From Streptomyces caniscabiei (lineage in GTDB: Bacteria > Actinomycetota > Actinomycetes > Streptomycetales > Streptomycetaceae): a stretch of DNA of 64,000 bases. The stretch's first letter is position 1, and each line of letters starts with the position of its first letter. The notes under the pieces are model-generated. The model was not told the DNA's origin and did no database searches. It was given only the letters and a program-made list of their open reading frames with translations. This document shows positions 27,407 to 36,170 of the stretch, piece by piece. The stretch is from positions 770,637-834,636 of the forward strand of contig NZ_JABXWI010000003.1 in NCBI RefSeq assembly GCF_014930365.1. Reading direction: 5' to 3'. Made by a program: the position numbers and the translations under genes.

Positions 27407-29098
27407 GTGGATCCGGTGATCATCGTGGGTGCGGGGCCCGTGGGGCTCACGCTCGCCCTCGCGCTGGCGCGCCAGGACGTGCCGTCCGTGGTCCTCGACG
27501 AGGGACCGGGCAAGGACGAACAGCGGCTCGCGCGCACGGTCGTCCTGAACGAGGACACGACCGCACTGCTGGAACGGTTGTCCGGCACCCCCCTCTCCCG
27601 GCTCGGCTTCCGCTGGGCCGGATGGCGGTCGATGCGGCGCAAGCAGGTGATGCGTCAGGTCCGTTTCGGCGAAGCCGACCTCGAGGACACGGGTCTCCCT
27701 CCCCGGGAGGGCGCGAAGGGCGCACGCGGTGACCACGACGCCGTCGTGGAGGGATCCGCCGACCTCCCTCCGCTGCACATCGCCCAGCACGTCCTGACCG
27801 CCGCCCTGCGCGACGCCATCGCCGGTGAGCGGCTCGTCAAGATCGCCGTGGAGAGCCGGCTCGACGCGCTCGAACAGGAGAAGTCCGGCGTCACGGCCCA
27901 CACACGTGGCCCCAAGAGCACCTGGTGGCGCGGCAGTTACCTGGTGGGGTGCGACGGCCCCCGCTCGACGGTCCGCAAGCTCCAGGACATCCGGTTCCCC
28001 GGCCGTACGGCGGTGGAACGGCACGCGGTGGCGGCTCTGCGCGCCGAACTCCCCTGGCCGGGCGAAGCGTTGCTGCACCGCATGCCACCCTGGCGGACGG
28101 CGGGCCCGTCCGGCGGCGAGATCACCGCGCGGCCCCTCGACGACGGCCTGTGGCGCCTCGACTGGCTCCTGCCACCGGGCAAGGACCTCGTGACGCCCGA
28201 CCTCCTCGTGGCTCACGTCCGCGAGACCCTCGCCGGCTGGACGGGCGGCTCCACACCGCCGTACGACCTGCTGGACACCGGCGTCCACACCGTGCACCAC
28301 CGCCTCGCCCGGCGGTGGCGGGTCGGCCGGGTCTTCCTCGCCGGGGACGCCGCCCACCTGCTCGGGGCGCTCGGCACCCAGGGCCTGGACGAGGGACTGC
28401 GCGACGCGGACAACCTCGCCTGGAAACTGGCCCTGGCCTGGCACCACGACCCGCACGAGACCCTGCTCGACAGCTACCAGACGGAGCGGCGCGCGGTCGT
28501 CGCCGCCCGGCTGCGCGCCGCCGACCAGGTGCTGCCCCTGCTGCGCGGCGGCAAGGGGCTGCGGTCGTACGTCCCCGGCTCGGCCCGGGGCCATGACGCG
28601 CTGCTGGCCGACGGCCACCTGGGGCGCGGAGCACTGGGCGCGCCGGGGGCGTACACCGACTCGCCGCTCATGCCCCCGCACGCCGCCGCGGAGACCCCCG
28701 TCGACACCCTTCCGGGCACCCAGGTCGTGGATGTGGAGGTGACGGCGGAGGACGGCTCGTTCGTACCCCTGCGGGACCGGCTCGGGCGCGGGGCGCTGCT
28801 GGTCGTGCTGATCGCGCCGGGCACCGGGGTGTGGGAGCGCAAGCACTGGATGAGCGCCGGCATCATGCCCCGTCTGGCCGCGGCCGTCTCCGCCCTGCCG
28901 CGGCCCGCCGAGTTGCTGGTGGCCGAGGCCTACCCGGGCGCGGCCGCCCACACCGTCCTCCTCGTCCGCCCCGACGGCTATCTCGTCACCGCGCTGAGCG
29001 GCGTACGCCCCGCCGACCTGTACGCGGCCGCGGAAGCCACGCTGGGCGGGGCGAGGCAGCAGCCCGCCACCAGCGACGCGGCCCCGAGCGCGCCTTGA
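27407..29098 (+). CDS. FAD-dependent aromatic-ring monooxygenase-like protein (563 aa)
   Basis: The proposed start is GTG at 27407 behind GGGGG; the frame is open upstream, so the start is uncertain. The FAD-binding Rossmann motif is VIIVGAGPVGLTLALALA (residues 3-20), the DG motif is YLVGCDGPRST, and the second FAD motif is GDAAHLLGALGTQGLDEGLR. This is the PheA/TfdB/RdmE group, which hydroxylates aromatic or polyketide substrates. The second motif normally reads P-x-GGQG-x-N; here the conserved GGQ and Asn are changed, so the substrate channel may differ. The C-terminal thioredoxin-like domain of the group appears present (~430-545). It stands alone and no biosynthetic cluster surrounds it. 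Confidence 0.85.
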   Translation: MDPVIIVGAGPVGLTLALALARQDVPSVVLDEGPGKDEQRLARTVVLNEDTTALLERLSGTPLSRLGFRWAGWRSMRRKQVMRQVRFGEADLEDTGLPPREGAKGARGDHDAVVEGSADLPPLHIAQHVLTAALRDAIAGERLVKIAVESRLDALEQEKSGVTAHTRGPKSTWWRGSYLVGCDGPRSTVRKLQDIRFPGRTAVERHAVAALRAELPWPGEALLHRMPPWRTAGPSGGEITARPLDDGLWRLDWLLPPGKDLVTPDLLVAHVRETLAGWTGGSTPPYDLLDTGVHTVHHRLARRWRVGRVFLAGDAAHLLGALGTQGLDEGLRDADNLAWKLALAWHHDPHETLLDSYQTERRAVVAARLRAADQVLPLLRGGKGLRSYVPGSARGHDALLADGHLGRGALGAPGAYTDSPLMPPHAAAETPVDTLPGTQVVDVEVTAEDGSFVPLRDRLGRGALLVVLIAPGTGVWERKHWMSAGIMPRLAAAVSALPRPAELLVAEAYPGAAAHTVLLVRPDGYLVTALSGVRPADLYAAAEATLGGARQQPATSDAAPSAP

Positions 29099-29163
29099 AA
29101 GGCTCTCGGTAGCGCCCCTGTTCGCCGACGGCCGTCACTGTGTGTCCACATAGTGACGGTGAG

Positions 29164-29192
29164 TTGACCGTCCTGCCCGGTCATGGTCTACT
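29164..29192 (+). promoter_or_regulatory. Promoter for a leaderless leader peptide
   Basis: TTGACC (29164-29169), a 17-bp spacer and TCTACT (29187-29192) form a good housekeeping promoter. Its expected transcription start, about 7 bases after the -10, falls at or next to the GTG at 29200. Confidence 0.65.
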
Positions 29193-29199
29193 CCGGTCC

Positions 29200-29286
29200 G
29201 TGACCGACACCTCGACGCGCCTGTGGCGGAGGGTCCATATGGACCTCGTCCGCTACGCGGGCTGCGTGTGTCGTCCGTCCTGCTGA
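29200..29286 (+). CDS. Cysteine-rich leader peptide (28 aa), putative attenuator
   Basis: A GTG-started 28-codon frame sits at the predicted transcription start, so it is probably translated without a leader. An internal ATG at 29239 behind GGAGGG gives a second start. The last 15 residues are MDLVRYAGCVCRPSC, with three cysteines and a terminal Cys codon directly before TGA. The core 'RRVHMDLVR...C' resembles the putative leader peptides found before sulfur-metabolism genes in actinobacteria. Mycobacterial poly-cysteine leaders act as cysteine-responsive attenuators. The gene downstream is a cysteine dioxygenase homologue, which fits cysteine sensing. Confidence 0.7.
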   Translation: MTDTSTRLWRRVHMDLVRYAGCVCRPSC

Positions 29287-29306
29287 CTTCGCATCCCTCT
29301 TCTTTC

Positions 29307-29336
29307 GCGCGCGCCACCCCTGGTGCGGCCGCGCGC
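29307..29336 (+). promoter_or_regulatory. Hairpin between leader peptide and cysteine dioxygenase gene
   Basis: GCGCGCG (29307-29313) pairs with CGCGCGC (29330-29336), and CACC/GGTG form an inner stem with a 3-nt loop. There is no T tract. It may be the switchable element of an attenuator that reacts to ribosome stalling at the leader cysteines. Confidence 0.5.
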
Positions 29337-29364
29337 TCCCGCGAACGCATTCAGGACGGTACCC

Positions 29365-29904
29365 GTGTCTGTGTCCCCCGTTGTTCCCCCTACCTCCGCT
29401 CCGGCCGTCTCCGCCCCCACACAGGCGGAACTGCTCGACTTCGCCCGCCGGACCGCCGCCGACGCCGAGCTGATCGCATCCCTCCCGCTCGACCCCGAGG
29501 GCCGCACCTGGGTGCGCCTCGAAGGTCCCGGCGGCAGCGAGGCCTGGCTGATCGGCTGGCCGCCCGGCACCGGGACCGGCTGGCACGACCACGCCGACTC
29601 GGTGGGCGCCTTCGTCACCGCGGCCGGCGAACTCAAGGAGTACTCGCTCGCCGCCCGGCTGCCCACCGACGGCTGGAAGACCCTCGAACTCACCGACGGC
29701 GTCGACCGCGAACGGCGGTTGCCCGCCGGCAAGGGCCGCTCCTTCGGACGCCACCATGTCCACGAGGTGCTCAACGAGTCCCCCGAGGAGCACGCGATCT
29801 CCGTCCACGCCTACTACCCGCCGCTCCCCCGCATCCGTCGCTTCAGCCGCACGGGACAGGTACTGCGCCTGGAGCACGTCGAACGCCCGTCCGACTGGCA
29901 GTAA
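29365..29904 (+). CDS. Cysteine dioxygenase-like cupin protein (179 aa)
   Basis: A GTG at 29365 follows AGGACGG. The cupin fold shows the iron-binding set of cysteine dioxygenases: H74 and H76 in WHDHADSVG, a cluster H130-H131-x-H133, and H148 in SVHAYYPPL. These enzymes oxidise L-cysteine to cysteine sulfinate with non-haem iron and O2. The length is close to bacterial members. The upstream cysteine-rich leader supports a link to cysteine, though thiol dioxygenases with other substrates share the motif set. Confidence 0.82.
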   Translation: MSVSPVVPPTSAPAVSAPTQAELLDFARRTAADAELIASLPLDPEGRTWVRLEGPGGSEAWLIGWPPGTGTGWHDHADSVGAFVTAAGELKEYSLAARLPTDGWKTLELTDGVDRERRLPAGKGRSFGRHHVHEVLNESPEEHAISVHAYYPPLPRIRRFSRTGQVLRLEHVERPSDWQ

Positions 29905-29973
29905 GCCCCCTGGGGGGTGGCCGAGCAGCCTCGGCTACTCCCCCTCGCTCCGCCCCCTCCGCTCAGTACCCCG

Positions 29974-30855
29974 TCAGTACCCCTCGTCCTCCAACCCGTC
30001 CGTCTCCTCCCCTTCCTCCTCCAAGGCCTGCCGGACCACACGCAGGGCCAGGCCCTCGGGGTAACCCTTGCGGGCGAGCATTCCGGCCAAGCGGCGAAGG
30101 CGCTTGTCGCGCTCGAGGCCACGGGTGGAGCGCAGCTTGCGGGCGACGAGTTCGCGCGCGGTGCTCTCCTCCTGCTCCGAATCGAGCTGGGAGACGGCCT
30201 CATCGATCAGCGCCGAGTCGACCCCCTTGGTGCGCAGCTCCCTGGCGAGGGCCCGTCGTGCCAGGCCCCGGCCGTGGTGCCGGGACTCCACCCAGGCGTC
30301 GGCGAACGCGCTGTCGTTGATCAGTCCGACCTCCTCGAACCTCGACAGCACCTCCTCCGCCACGTCCTCGGGGATCTCGCGTTTGTGCAGGGCGTCCGCG
30401 AGTTGCTTACGGGTGCGCGGGGTCCCGGTGAGCAGGCGCAGACAGATCGCGCGCGCCCGCTCAGCCGGGTCCCCTGAGGACTCGCCTTTCTCGGCCCTCG
30501 ACGAGAAAGACGAACCCCCGTCCTGTGCTCCCCCGTCGTCCGGGCCGTCGCCCGTTTCCCCGAAGCCGCGCCGCCGACCGCTTCGACCGCCGCGCCTCCC
30601 CCGCGCTTCGCCGCCGGTGCCGGGCGAGGAGCCGCCACCACGCCGACGGCCGCCCACGGCCGGGCCCACGCCGGAGCGCGAGCCGTCCTCCCGCTGTGCG
30701 ACGTCGCCGTCACCGCCGTCGTCGTACGGTCGGAACCCCTCGTCCCCCTGCCCGTCCGCGCCGAATCCCCCGGTCTCCCAGCCGGTACCCCCGCGCCCCC
30801 GCTCCTCGGAAGCACTGGGATACCCGTACTCGCCCCAGTCCGTTCTGCGCGTCAC
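29974..30855 (-). CDS. recX: RecX regulator of RecA (293 aa)
   Basis: A GTG at 30855 lies 3 bp after the recA stop, so recA-recX is one operon. The C-terminal ~165 residues are the RecX three-helix repeats (ICLRLLTGTPRTRKQLAD; GLINDSAFADAWVESR; RELVARKLRSTRGLERDKR). RecX binds RecA filaments and limits their activity. The first ~125 residues are a Gly/Arg/Asp-rich disordered extension not found in most RecX proteins but usual in Streptomyces. Confidence 0.95.
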   Translation of the reverse strand: MTRRTDWGEYGYPSASEERGRGGTGWETGGFGADGQGDEGFRPYDDGGDGDVAQREDGSRSGVGPAVGGRRRGGGSSPGTGGEARGRRGGRSGRRRGFGETGDGPDDGGAQDGGSSFSSRAEKGESSGDPAERARAICLRLLTGTPRTRKQLADALHKREIPEDVAEEVLSRFEEVGLINDSAFADAWVESRHHGRGLARRALARELRTKGVDSALIDEAVSQLDSEQEESTARELVARKLRSTRGLERDKRLRRLAGMLARKGYPEGLALRVVRQALEEEGEETDGLEDEGY

Positions 30856-30858
30856 GGA

Positions 30859-31989
30859 CTAGCTCTTCGCCGCCGCGGCCTTGGTCTTGGTGGCCTTGGC
30901 AGCCGGAGCGGGCACCGACTTCGCGGCGTCGTCCCCGGTGGCCGGGTCCGAGACCGCCGCGTCCGTACCCGGTTCGGCGGTGGGCTCCTCGGGCCGGACG
31001 CCGACGCCCAGCTTCTCCTTGATCTTCTTCTCGATCTCGTTGGCGAGGTCGGGGTTGTCCTTCAGGAAGTTACGGGCGTTCTCCTTGCCCTGACCGAGCT
31101 GGTCGCCCTCGTACGTGTACCAGGCGCCGGCCTTGCGGACGAAGCCGTGCTCCACGCCCATGTCGATCAGACCGCCCTCACGGCTGATGCCCTGGCCGTA
31201 GAGGATGTCGAACTCGGCCTGCTTGAAGGGCGGCGCGACCTTGTTCTTGACGACCTTGCAGCGGGTACGGTTTCCGACCGCCTCCGTGCCGTCCTTCAGG
31301 GTCTCGATGCGACGGATGTCGATACGCACCGAGGCGTAGAACTTCAGCGCCCGGCCACCGGTCGTGGTCTCCGGGGAGCCGAACATCACGCCGATCTTCT
31401 CGCGGAGCTGGTTGATGAAGATGGCGGTGGTCTTGGACTGGTTGAGCGCGCTGGTGATCTTCCGCAGGGCCTGGCTCATCAGACGGGCCTGCAGACCCAC
31501 GTGGCTGTCGCCCATCTCGCCCTCGATCTCCGCACGCGGGACGAGCGCGGCGACGGAGTCGATGACGATGAGGTCGAGGGCGCCGGAGCGGACCAGCATG
31601 TCCACGATCTCCAGGGCCTGCTCGCCGTTGTCCGGCTGCGACAGGATCAGGTTGTCGATGTCGACACCGAGCTTCTTCGCGTACTCGGGGTCGAGGGCGT
31701 GCTCGGCGTCCACGAAGGCCACCTGGCCGCCGGCCTTCTGCGCGTTCGCCACCGCGTGCAGGGTCAGGGTCGTCTTTCCGGAGGACTCCGGGCCGTACAC
31801 CTCCACCACGCGGCCGCGCGGCAGGCCACCGACGCCGAGGGCGACGTCCAGTGCGGTCGACCCGGTGGGGATGACCTCGATGGGCTCGTTCGGCCGCTCG
31901 CCGAGGCGCATCACCGCACCCTTGCCGAACTGCCGTTCAATTTGTGCGAGCGCGGCGTCGAGCGCCTTCTCGCGGTCGGTTCCTGCCAT
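30859..31989 (-). CDS. recA: Recombinase RecA (376 aa)
   Basis: The ATG at 31989 follows GGTGGAACCC. It is a full-length RecA: Walker [10 protein letters not shown] (~65-73), the L1/L2 region [14 protein letters not shown], and '[10 protein letters not shown]'. The C-terminus is extended and Ala/Lys-rich ([12 protein letters not shown]), as in Streptomyces. It catalyses homologous strand exchange and SOS co-protease activity. Upstream there are a RecA-NDp/PafBC-type promoter and an imperfect LexA box, so both DNA-damage routes are likely. The long open frame upstream of 31989 crosses the promoter and is not coding. Confidence 0.98.
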   Translation of the reverse strand: MAGTDREKALDAALAQIERQFGKGAVMRLGERPNEPIEVIPTGSTALDVALGVGGLPRGRVVEVYGPESSGKTTLTLHAVANAQKAGGQVAFVDAEHALDPEYAKKLGVDIDNLILSQPDNGEQALEIVDMLVRSGALDLIVIDSVAALVPRAEIEGEMGDSHVGLQARLMSQALRKITSALNQSKTTAIFINQLREKIGVMFGSPETTTGGRALKFYASVRIDIRRIETLKDGTEAVGNRTRCKVVKNKVAPPFKQAEFDILYGQGISREGGLIDMGVEHGFVRKAGAWYTYEGDQLGQGKENARNFLKDNPDLANEIEKKIKEKLGVGVRPEEPTAEPGTDAAVSDPATGDDAAKSVPAPAAKATKTKAAAAKS

Positions 31990-32032
31990 GGGTTCCACCC
32001 GGTTTGCTTGAGTCGATCGCTTCACGTGAAAG

Positions 32033-32055
32033 ACGCTAACGCCTGCCACTGACAA
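32033..32055 (-). promoter_or_regulatory. RecA-NDp / PafBC-type DNA-damage promoter of recA
   Basis: On the minus strand the sequence reads TTGTCAGTGGC, then 6 bases, then TAGCGT. This matches the LexA-independent actinobacterial consensus TTGTCAGTGGC-N6-TAGggT. The predicted transcription start is near 32026, giving a leader of about 36 nt. Confidence 0.85.
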
Positions 32056-32152
32056 TGGGCCCCGACGCCCGCCCGGCCTGTGGATAACTCGGGCACTTCT
32101 CCACGAAAACCCTGCCGAACTCCCGTCGACAGCCGCGCCGGAGCCTCCATAA

Positions 32153-32164
32153 GAATGGATGTTC
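32153..32164. promoter_or_regulatory. Imperfect LexA (SOS) box upstream of recA
   Basis: GAAT-GGAT-GTTC differs by one base from the GAAC-N4-GTTC box. Its position about 165 bp before recA is plausible for SOS control by LexA. Confidence 0.5.
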
Positions 32165-32287
32165 GATTTTAGTGTCAAGCGACACCCCGAGCCATCCGGA
32201 GGACTTCCCCATGACGTTCGCGACGTGCCACCGCGCGCGGGCGCGACGGCCCGGCGACACCTGGTGACGAGCGGGAACAGCGCGAGA

Positions 32288-32330
32288 GGGCCGGAAGGCC
32301 GCGCCCCTACGGAGTGCGGCCTTCCGGCCC
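32288..32330 (-). terminator. Terminator overlapping the end of the AI-2E transporter gene
   Basis: GGGCCGGAAGGCCGC (32288-32302) pairs perfectly over 15 bp with 32316-32330, with a 13-nt loop. The stop codon (32307-32309) lies in the loop. It should insulate recA from upstream transcription. Confidence 0.8.
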
Positions 32331-33605
32331 GGCGCCGCCCCCGGCGCCGTCCGCCCGTCGGCCCGTCGACCGCCGGCGGTCCGCGTTCTCCATCAGCCGC
32401 CTGCGCAGACGGTCGAGGAGGTTGCGGGAGCCACGTCTGCGGTGGCCGTGCACCCGGGGGTCGTCCGTGACGTCGTACCGCTTCACGTACGCCCCGAGGA
32501 AGGCCTGCAGGGTGGCGATGGCGGGAATGGCGATGAGCGCGCCGACCGCACCGAGGAGGGCGGTGCCCGCGATGACCGACCCGAAGGCGACGGCCGGGTG
32601 GATGTCCACGGTCTTGGCGGTCAGCTTGGGCTGCAGCACGTAGTTCTCGAACTGCTGGTAGATGACCACGAAGACGAGGACCCACAGCGCGTACCACGGG
32701 TTGACCGTGAAGGCGATCAGCATCGGCAGGGCACCCGCGAGATAGGTGCCGATGGTGGGGATGAACTGCGAGACCAGGCCGACCCAGACCGCGAGCGCGG
32801 GCGCGTAGGGCACGTCGAGGTACTCCAGCAGGACGTAGTGCGCCGCGCCGGAGATCAGCGCCATCAGCCCGCGCGAGTAGAGATAACCGCCGGTCTTGTC
32901 CACGGCGATCTCCCACGCGCGGAGCACCTCGGCCTGCTTCGCGGGCGGCAGCACGGAGCACAGCGCCCTCCGCAGCCGCGGCCCGTCGGCGGCGAAGTAG
33001 AACGAGAACAGCGCGATCGTCAGCAGCTGGAAGAGGCCGCCCAGGACCTGCGCGGAGACGTCGAGGACGCCCGTGGCGCTGTTCTGCACGTACTTCTGCA
33101 GCCAGTCGGAGCGGAGCAGCCCCTCCTGGATGTCGACGCGCTTGAGCTCCGTGTGGAAGGTGGTGTTGATCCAGCTGATGACGGAGTCGAGGTACGCCGG
33201 GAAGTCCTCGACCATCTTGATGATCTGTCCGGCGAGCATCGAGCCGAGCAGGGTGACGAACCCCGCGACCCCGATCAGTGTGATCAGGAAGACCAGGAAG
33301 GTGGCGAAACCCCTGCGCAGCCCCTTCGAGGCCATCCAGCTCACCGCGGGCTCGATCGCGAGCGCCAGGAAGAACGCGATGAGGATGTTGACCAGCAGCC
33401 CGATCAGCTGGTGGAACGCCCAGCTGCCCAGCTGGAAGACGGCGACGAGGGAGAGCGCGAGCACCATCGCCCGCGGCAGCCAGCGCGGCATACGGCCGCT
33501 CGGCGCGGCACCGGGTCCCGGGCCGGCCGGAGGGCCGGTGGGGGGTGTCGTGCCGGACGGAGGTACCTGCTGCTGCGACCTCGCGGTCTCGTCTGTGGGG
33601 GCCAC
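32307..33605 (-). CDS. AI-2E / PerM-family membrane transporter (432 aa)
   Basis: The preferred start is GTG at 33605; a frame with a TTG start at 33665 would be longer. About eight membrane helices are visible, with typical family segments such as [13 protein letters not shown] and the C-terminal pair [18 protein letters not shown] / [13 protein letters not shown]. Members export small molecules or ions; the substrate here is unknown. A Pro-rich cytoplasmic N-terminus (~1-45) and a basic C-terminal tail flank the core. The missing Shine-Dalgarno and a promoter-like motif ending 6 bp before the GTG suggest a leaderless message. Confidence 0.85.
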   Translation of the reverse strand: MAPTDETARSQQQVPPSGTTPPTGPPAGPGPGAAPSGRMPRWLPRAMVLALSLVAVFQLGSWAFHQLIGLLVNILIAFFLALAIEPAVSWMASKGLRRGFATFLVFLITLIGVAGFVTLLGSMLAGQIIKMVEDFPAYLDSVISWINTTFHTELKRVDIQEGLLRSDWLQKYVQNSATGVLDVSAQVLGGLFQLLTIALFSFYFAADGPRLRRALCSVLPPAKQAEVLRAWEIAVDKTGGYLYSRGLMALISGAAHYVLLEYLDVPYAPALAVWVGLVSQFIPTIGTYLAGALPMLIAFTVNPWYALWVLVFVVIYQQFENYVLQPKLTAKTVDIHPAVAFGSVIAGTALLGAVGALIAIPAIATLQAFLGAYVKRYDVTDDPRVHGHRRRGSRNLLDRLRRRLMENADRRRSTGRRADGAGGGAGPEGRTP

Positions 33606-33611
33606 GCACCA

Positions 33612-33634
33612 AGTCTCGCCCACACCACCGACAA
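33612..33634 (-). promoter_or_regulatory. RecA-NDp-like motif before the AI-2E transporter gene
   Basis: The minus strand reads TTGTCGGTGGT, 6 bases, GAGACT, resembling the recA and lhr motifs but with mismatches in both boxes. It ends 6 bp before the GTG start at 33605. Function is uncertain. Confidence 0.35.
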
Positions 33635-33699
33635 TCGGTCGCCGCCCCCGGATCCTCCGGGGCAACGAGTGACGTCCGTGGGGTGAAGTCCTGGGCTTT

Positions 33700-33894
33700 T
33701 CAGCGGTTTTCGGCCGGAACGCCCATGGTCGCGCACACCACGCGCCACACGTCCTTGGCCTCCCAGCCCGCGTCCAGCGCCTCGTGGACCGTGCGTCCGC
33801 CGAGGTCTGACATCACATGATCGCGCGCGAAGGTTTCGGCGTACCCCGCACCGAAGTGCTCCGCCATCCGCTGCCAGAAGACCGTCAACCGCAT
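33700..33894 (-). CDS. DUF3046 small protein (64 aa)
   Basis: The ATG at 33894 gives MRLTVFWQRMAEHFG, which matches the usual 60-70 residue DUF3046 family found next to recA in actinobacteria. It has the conserved 'RDHVMSDLGGRTVHEAL' and 'VWRAVC'-like helices. It is predicted to be a small soluble all-helical protein of unknown role. The longer open frame upstream is not supported. Confidence 0.88.
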   Translation of the reverse strand: MRLTVFWQRMAEHFGAGYAETFARDHVMSDLGGRTVHEALDAGWEAKDVWRVVCATMGVPAENR

Positions 33895-33973
33895 GAGTCC
33901 AGTATCCCGCCCCAGGGGGTGGGCCTTCGCGGGACGGCCTTCCGATACCGCTTTCCGCCCTACGGTCGGATCC

Positions 33974-34918
33974 ATGGCCGAAACCGGAGCATCCCCACTC
34001 CCCTCGTCGTCCCCGGCGCGCACCCCGCTGGCCCGAGCCGAGCAGTTCGTCTGGCTGACCGCGCGCGTGCTGGAGCAGCGCCGCTTCGCCTACCACTTCC
34101 TGGAGGGGAGCGCCGACGCGGTCGAGACCGCGCTGGCCGCCTATCGCAATGCCGACGAGGGGTACGGGCACGCGCTCGAACCCGATCTGCGCGGACCCGT
34201 GAGCCAGCCGCTGCACACCGGGCACGCGCTGCGTGTCCTGGACTCGATCGGGCGCTGCGGCGGACAGCGGGTGGAGCGCGTGTGCCGCTATCTGACCTCG
34301 GTGTCGACCCCGGACGGCGCGCTCCCCGCGGTGCACCCCAGCCAGCGCGGCTATCCGGCGGCCCCGTTCGTGCCGATCGTCGACGACCCGCCCAGTGATC
34401 TGCTGGCCACCGGGCCCGTGGTGGGCCTGCTGCACCGCAACCAGGTGTGGCACGCGTGGTTGTTCCGGGCCACCGACTTCTGCTGGCAGGCGGTCGAGTC
34501 CCTGGAGAAGTCGCACCCCTACGAGATCCATGCCGCCGTGGCGTTCCTGGAGTCCGTGCCGGACCGCTCGCGCGCCCGCGCGGCAGCCGACCGGCTCGGC
34601 CGCTTGGTGCGCGAGCACCGGCTCGCCGCGCTGGATCCGGAGCGGCCGCACGACTTCCCGGTGCCGGCCGGTTACGCACCGGGCGAGCACCACTACCCGC
34701 ACGACTTCGCGCGCACCCCGGAGTCCCTCGCGCGCGCGTGGTTCACCGACGAGGAGATGTCCCGGTCCCTCGACTTCCTGGCGGGCGAGCAGGAGGAGGA
34801 CGGCGGCTGGCCGATCCGCTGGCGTCAGTGGGCCCCGAGCACGGCCATGGAGAGCCGCCCGATCGTGACGATCGAGGCCCTGCGCACGCTGCGCGCGTAC
34901 GGGCGTCCGCTCGGCTGA
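33974..34918 (+). CDS. Alpha/alpha-toroid (prenyltransferase/terpene-cyclase-like) protein (314 aa)
   Basis: The start is ATG at 33974. The protein has repeated helix pairs with short Gly/Trp motifs (NADEGYGHAL, TPDGALPAV, EDGGWPIRW), the pattern of squalene-cyclase and prenyltransferase beta-subunit repeats. The DxDD motif of true squalene-hopene cyclases is absent, so an enzyme activity cannot be assumed. It is divergent from DUF3046 with an 80-bp gap and converges with azlD. It probably acts in the cytoplasm. Confidence 0.75.
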   Translation: MAETGASPLPSSSPARTPLARAEQFVWLTARVLEQRRFAYHFLEGSADAVETALAAYRNADEGYGHALEPDLRGPVSQPLHTGHALRVLDSIGRCGGQRVERVCRYLTSVSTPDGALPAVHPSQRGYPAAPFVPIVDDPPSDLLATGPVVGLLHRNQVWHAWLFRATDFCWQAVESLEKSHPYEIHAAVAFLESVPDRSRARAAADRLGRLVREHRLAALDPERPHDFPVPAGYAPGEHHYPHDFARTPESLARAWFTDEEMSRSLDFLAGEQEEDGGWPIRWRQWAPSTAMESRPIVTIEALRTLRAYGRPLG

Positions 34919-34990
34919 GGCGCGTACGGCTGGGGGCGGTCGGAACGGCGACCGGCACGCACGCGTGCCGTACGACAGCCCCCGGGCCCG

Positions 34991-35299
34991 TCAGCCCGTG
35001 ATCGCCCGCGCCCCCGCCGTGACGAGCACCGCCGCGGCCACGACGACCAGGAAGGGCGCCCTCAGGAGGAGTGCCACGGCGGCCGCGGCGAGCCCCGCGG
35101 CTCTCGCGTCCACCACCAGGTCGTGGCCGTCGGCGAAGGTCTGCTGGGCCGTGAGCGCGGCGAGAAGGGCCACGGGCAGCAGCGCGGCGAGGCGCTGCAC
35201 GAGTGGGCGTTCCAGGACGCCCTCCGGCACCAGCAGGCCGATCAGCTTGACCGCGTAGCAGCCGACGGCGGTGGCGACGACCGCGATCCAGATGTTCAC
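34991..35299 (-). CDS. azlD: AzlD-type small membrane subunit (102 aa)
   Basis: ATG at 35299 overlaps the azlC stop by 4 bp. The protein is almost entirely four hydrophobic helices (AVVATAVGCYAVKLIGLLV; ALLPVALLAALTAQ; AGLAAAAVALLL; FLVVVAAAVLVTAG). AzlD works with AzlC to export branched-chain amino acids or similar compounds. Size and pairing are typical. Confidence 0.92.
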   Translation of the reverse strand: MNIWIAVVATAVGCYAVKLIGLLVPEGVLERPLVQRLAALLPVALLAALTAQQTFADGHDLVVDARAAGLAAAAVALLLRAPFLVVVAAAVLVTAGARAITG

Positions 35300-36141
35300 C
35301 GGGCGTCCCCCTGCCTGTCGTCGCGCCGGCCGTCCTCGGCCCGTGCGCGCTGCTCATCGCCGCCCTCGCCCCGTGCCTCGCCCCTGGGGACGTCGGACTT
35401 GGGGACATCGGACTTGGGGACATCGGTCCTGCGGCGGCGCCCCTCCGCCCAGAGGACGATCGGGGCGGCCGTGGCGGCGACCAGGACCGGGACTCCGGCG
35501 GGCAGTACCGGCAGCAGCCCCAGCCCGAGGACGACGGCGATACCCGCGACGGCGCGCTCCCCGGTGGCCTTCAGCATCGGCGCGAGGAGGGCCAGGAAGA
35601 CGGCCGGGCCGGCCGCGTCGAGCCCCCAGGCATCCGTGTCGCCGAGGGCCTCGGCGCCGAGCGCGCCGAGCAGCGTGGTGAGGTTCCACAGCACATAGAG
35701 GCTGAGCCCGGTGACGGTGAAGCCGATGCGGGCGGCGCGGCGCGTGGGCTGGGCGAGGGCCACGGCCGTGGTCTCGTCGATGACCCACTGGGCGGCGAAC
35801 GGCCGCACCGCGCGCGGGAGGGCGAGCACCTGGGACAGACGCAGCCCGTAGAACGCGTTGCGCACGCCCAGGAAGAACGCCCCGGCGGCTGCCGTGAAGG
35901 GGTTGCCGCCGGCCGCGAGCGCGCCCACCAGCGCGAACTGGGAGGCCCCGGTGAACACCAGGAGGCTCAGCGCGCAGGTCTGCAGCAGGCTGAGTCCGCT
36001 GCCCGCCGAGGTCACCCCGAAGGCGAACCCGGACAGCCCGACGGCCACTCCCACTCCCAGGGCGTCCCGGACGACCGCCCTGTCGGTTTTCGTGCCGCCA
36101 CCGTCGTCCTGTGTCTCCGCGAGACCTGTCTGTTCCGTCAC
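35296..36141 (-). CDS. azlC: AzlC-type amino-acid exporter (281 aa)
   Basis: Tandem GTG codons at 36144 and 36141 are the possible starts. The core has the AzlC features SLLVFTGASQFALVGAL and FFLGVRNAFYGLRL, with several membrane helices. The cytoplasmic C-terminus has a 15-bp tandem repeat giving DVPKSDVPKSDVP. It lies 29 bp after an AraC-type regulator gene and overlaps azlD, so the three genes form an operon. Branched-chain amino-acid export is the family role; the substrate here is inferred. Confidence 0.92.
   Translation of the reverse strand: MTEQTGLAETQDDGGGTKTDRAVVRDALGVGVAVGLSGFAFGVTSAGSGLSLLQTCALSLLVFTGASQFALVGALAAGGNPFTAAAGAFFLGVRNAFYGLRLSQVLALPRAVRPFAAQWVIDETTAVALAQPTRRAARIGFTVTGLSLYVLWNLTTLLGALGAEALGDTDAWGLDAAGPAVFLALLAPMLKATGERAVAGIAVVLGLGLLPVLPAGVPVLVAATAAPIVLWAEGRRRRTDVPKSDVPKSDVPRGEARGEGGDEQRARAEDGRRDDRQGDAR
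35386..35430 (-). repeat. Three tandem 15-bp repeats in the azlC 3' end
   Basis: Three near-identical 15-bp units encode the DVPKS-type repeat in the cytoplasmic tail of AzlC. Slippage would keep the frame. Confidence 0.75.
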
Positions 36142-36170
36142 CACGCACCGGACGGTACGAGCCGCCGGCG

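Noticed and set aside
30859..33612. A 917-codon frame that would fuse recA to upstream sequence
   Set aside because: It crosses the recA promoter, the LexA-like box and the transporter terminator; RecA starts at 31989.
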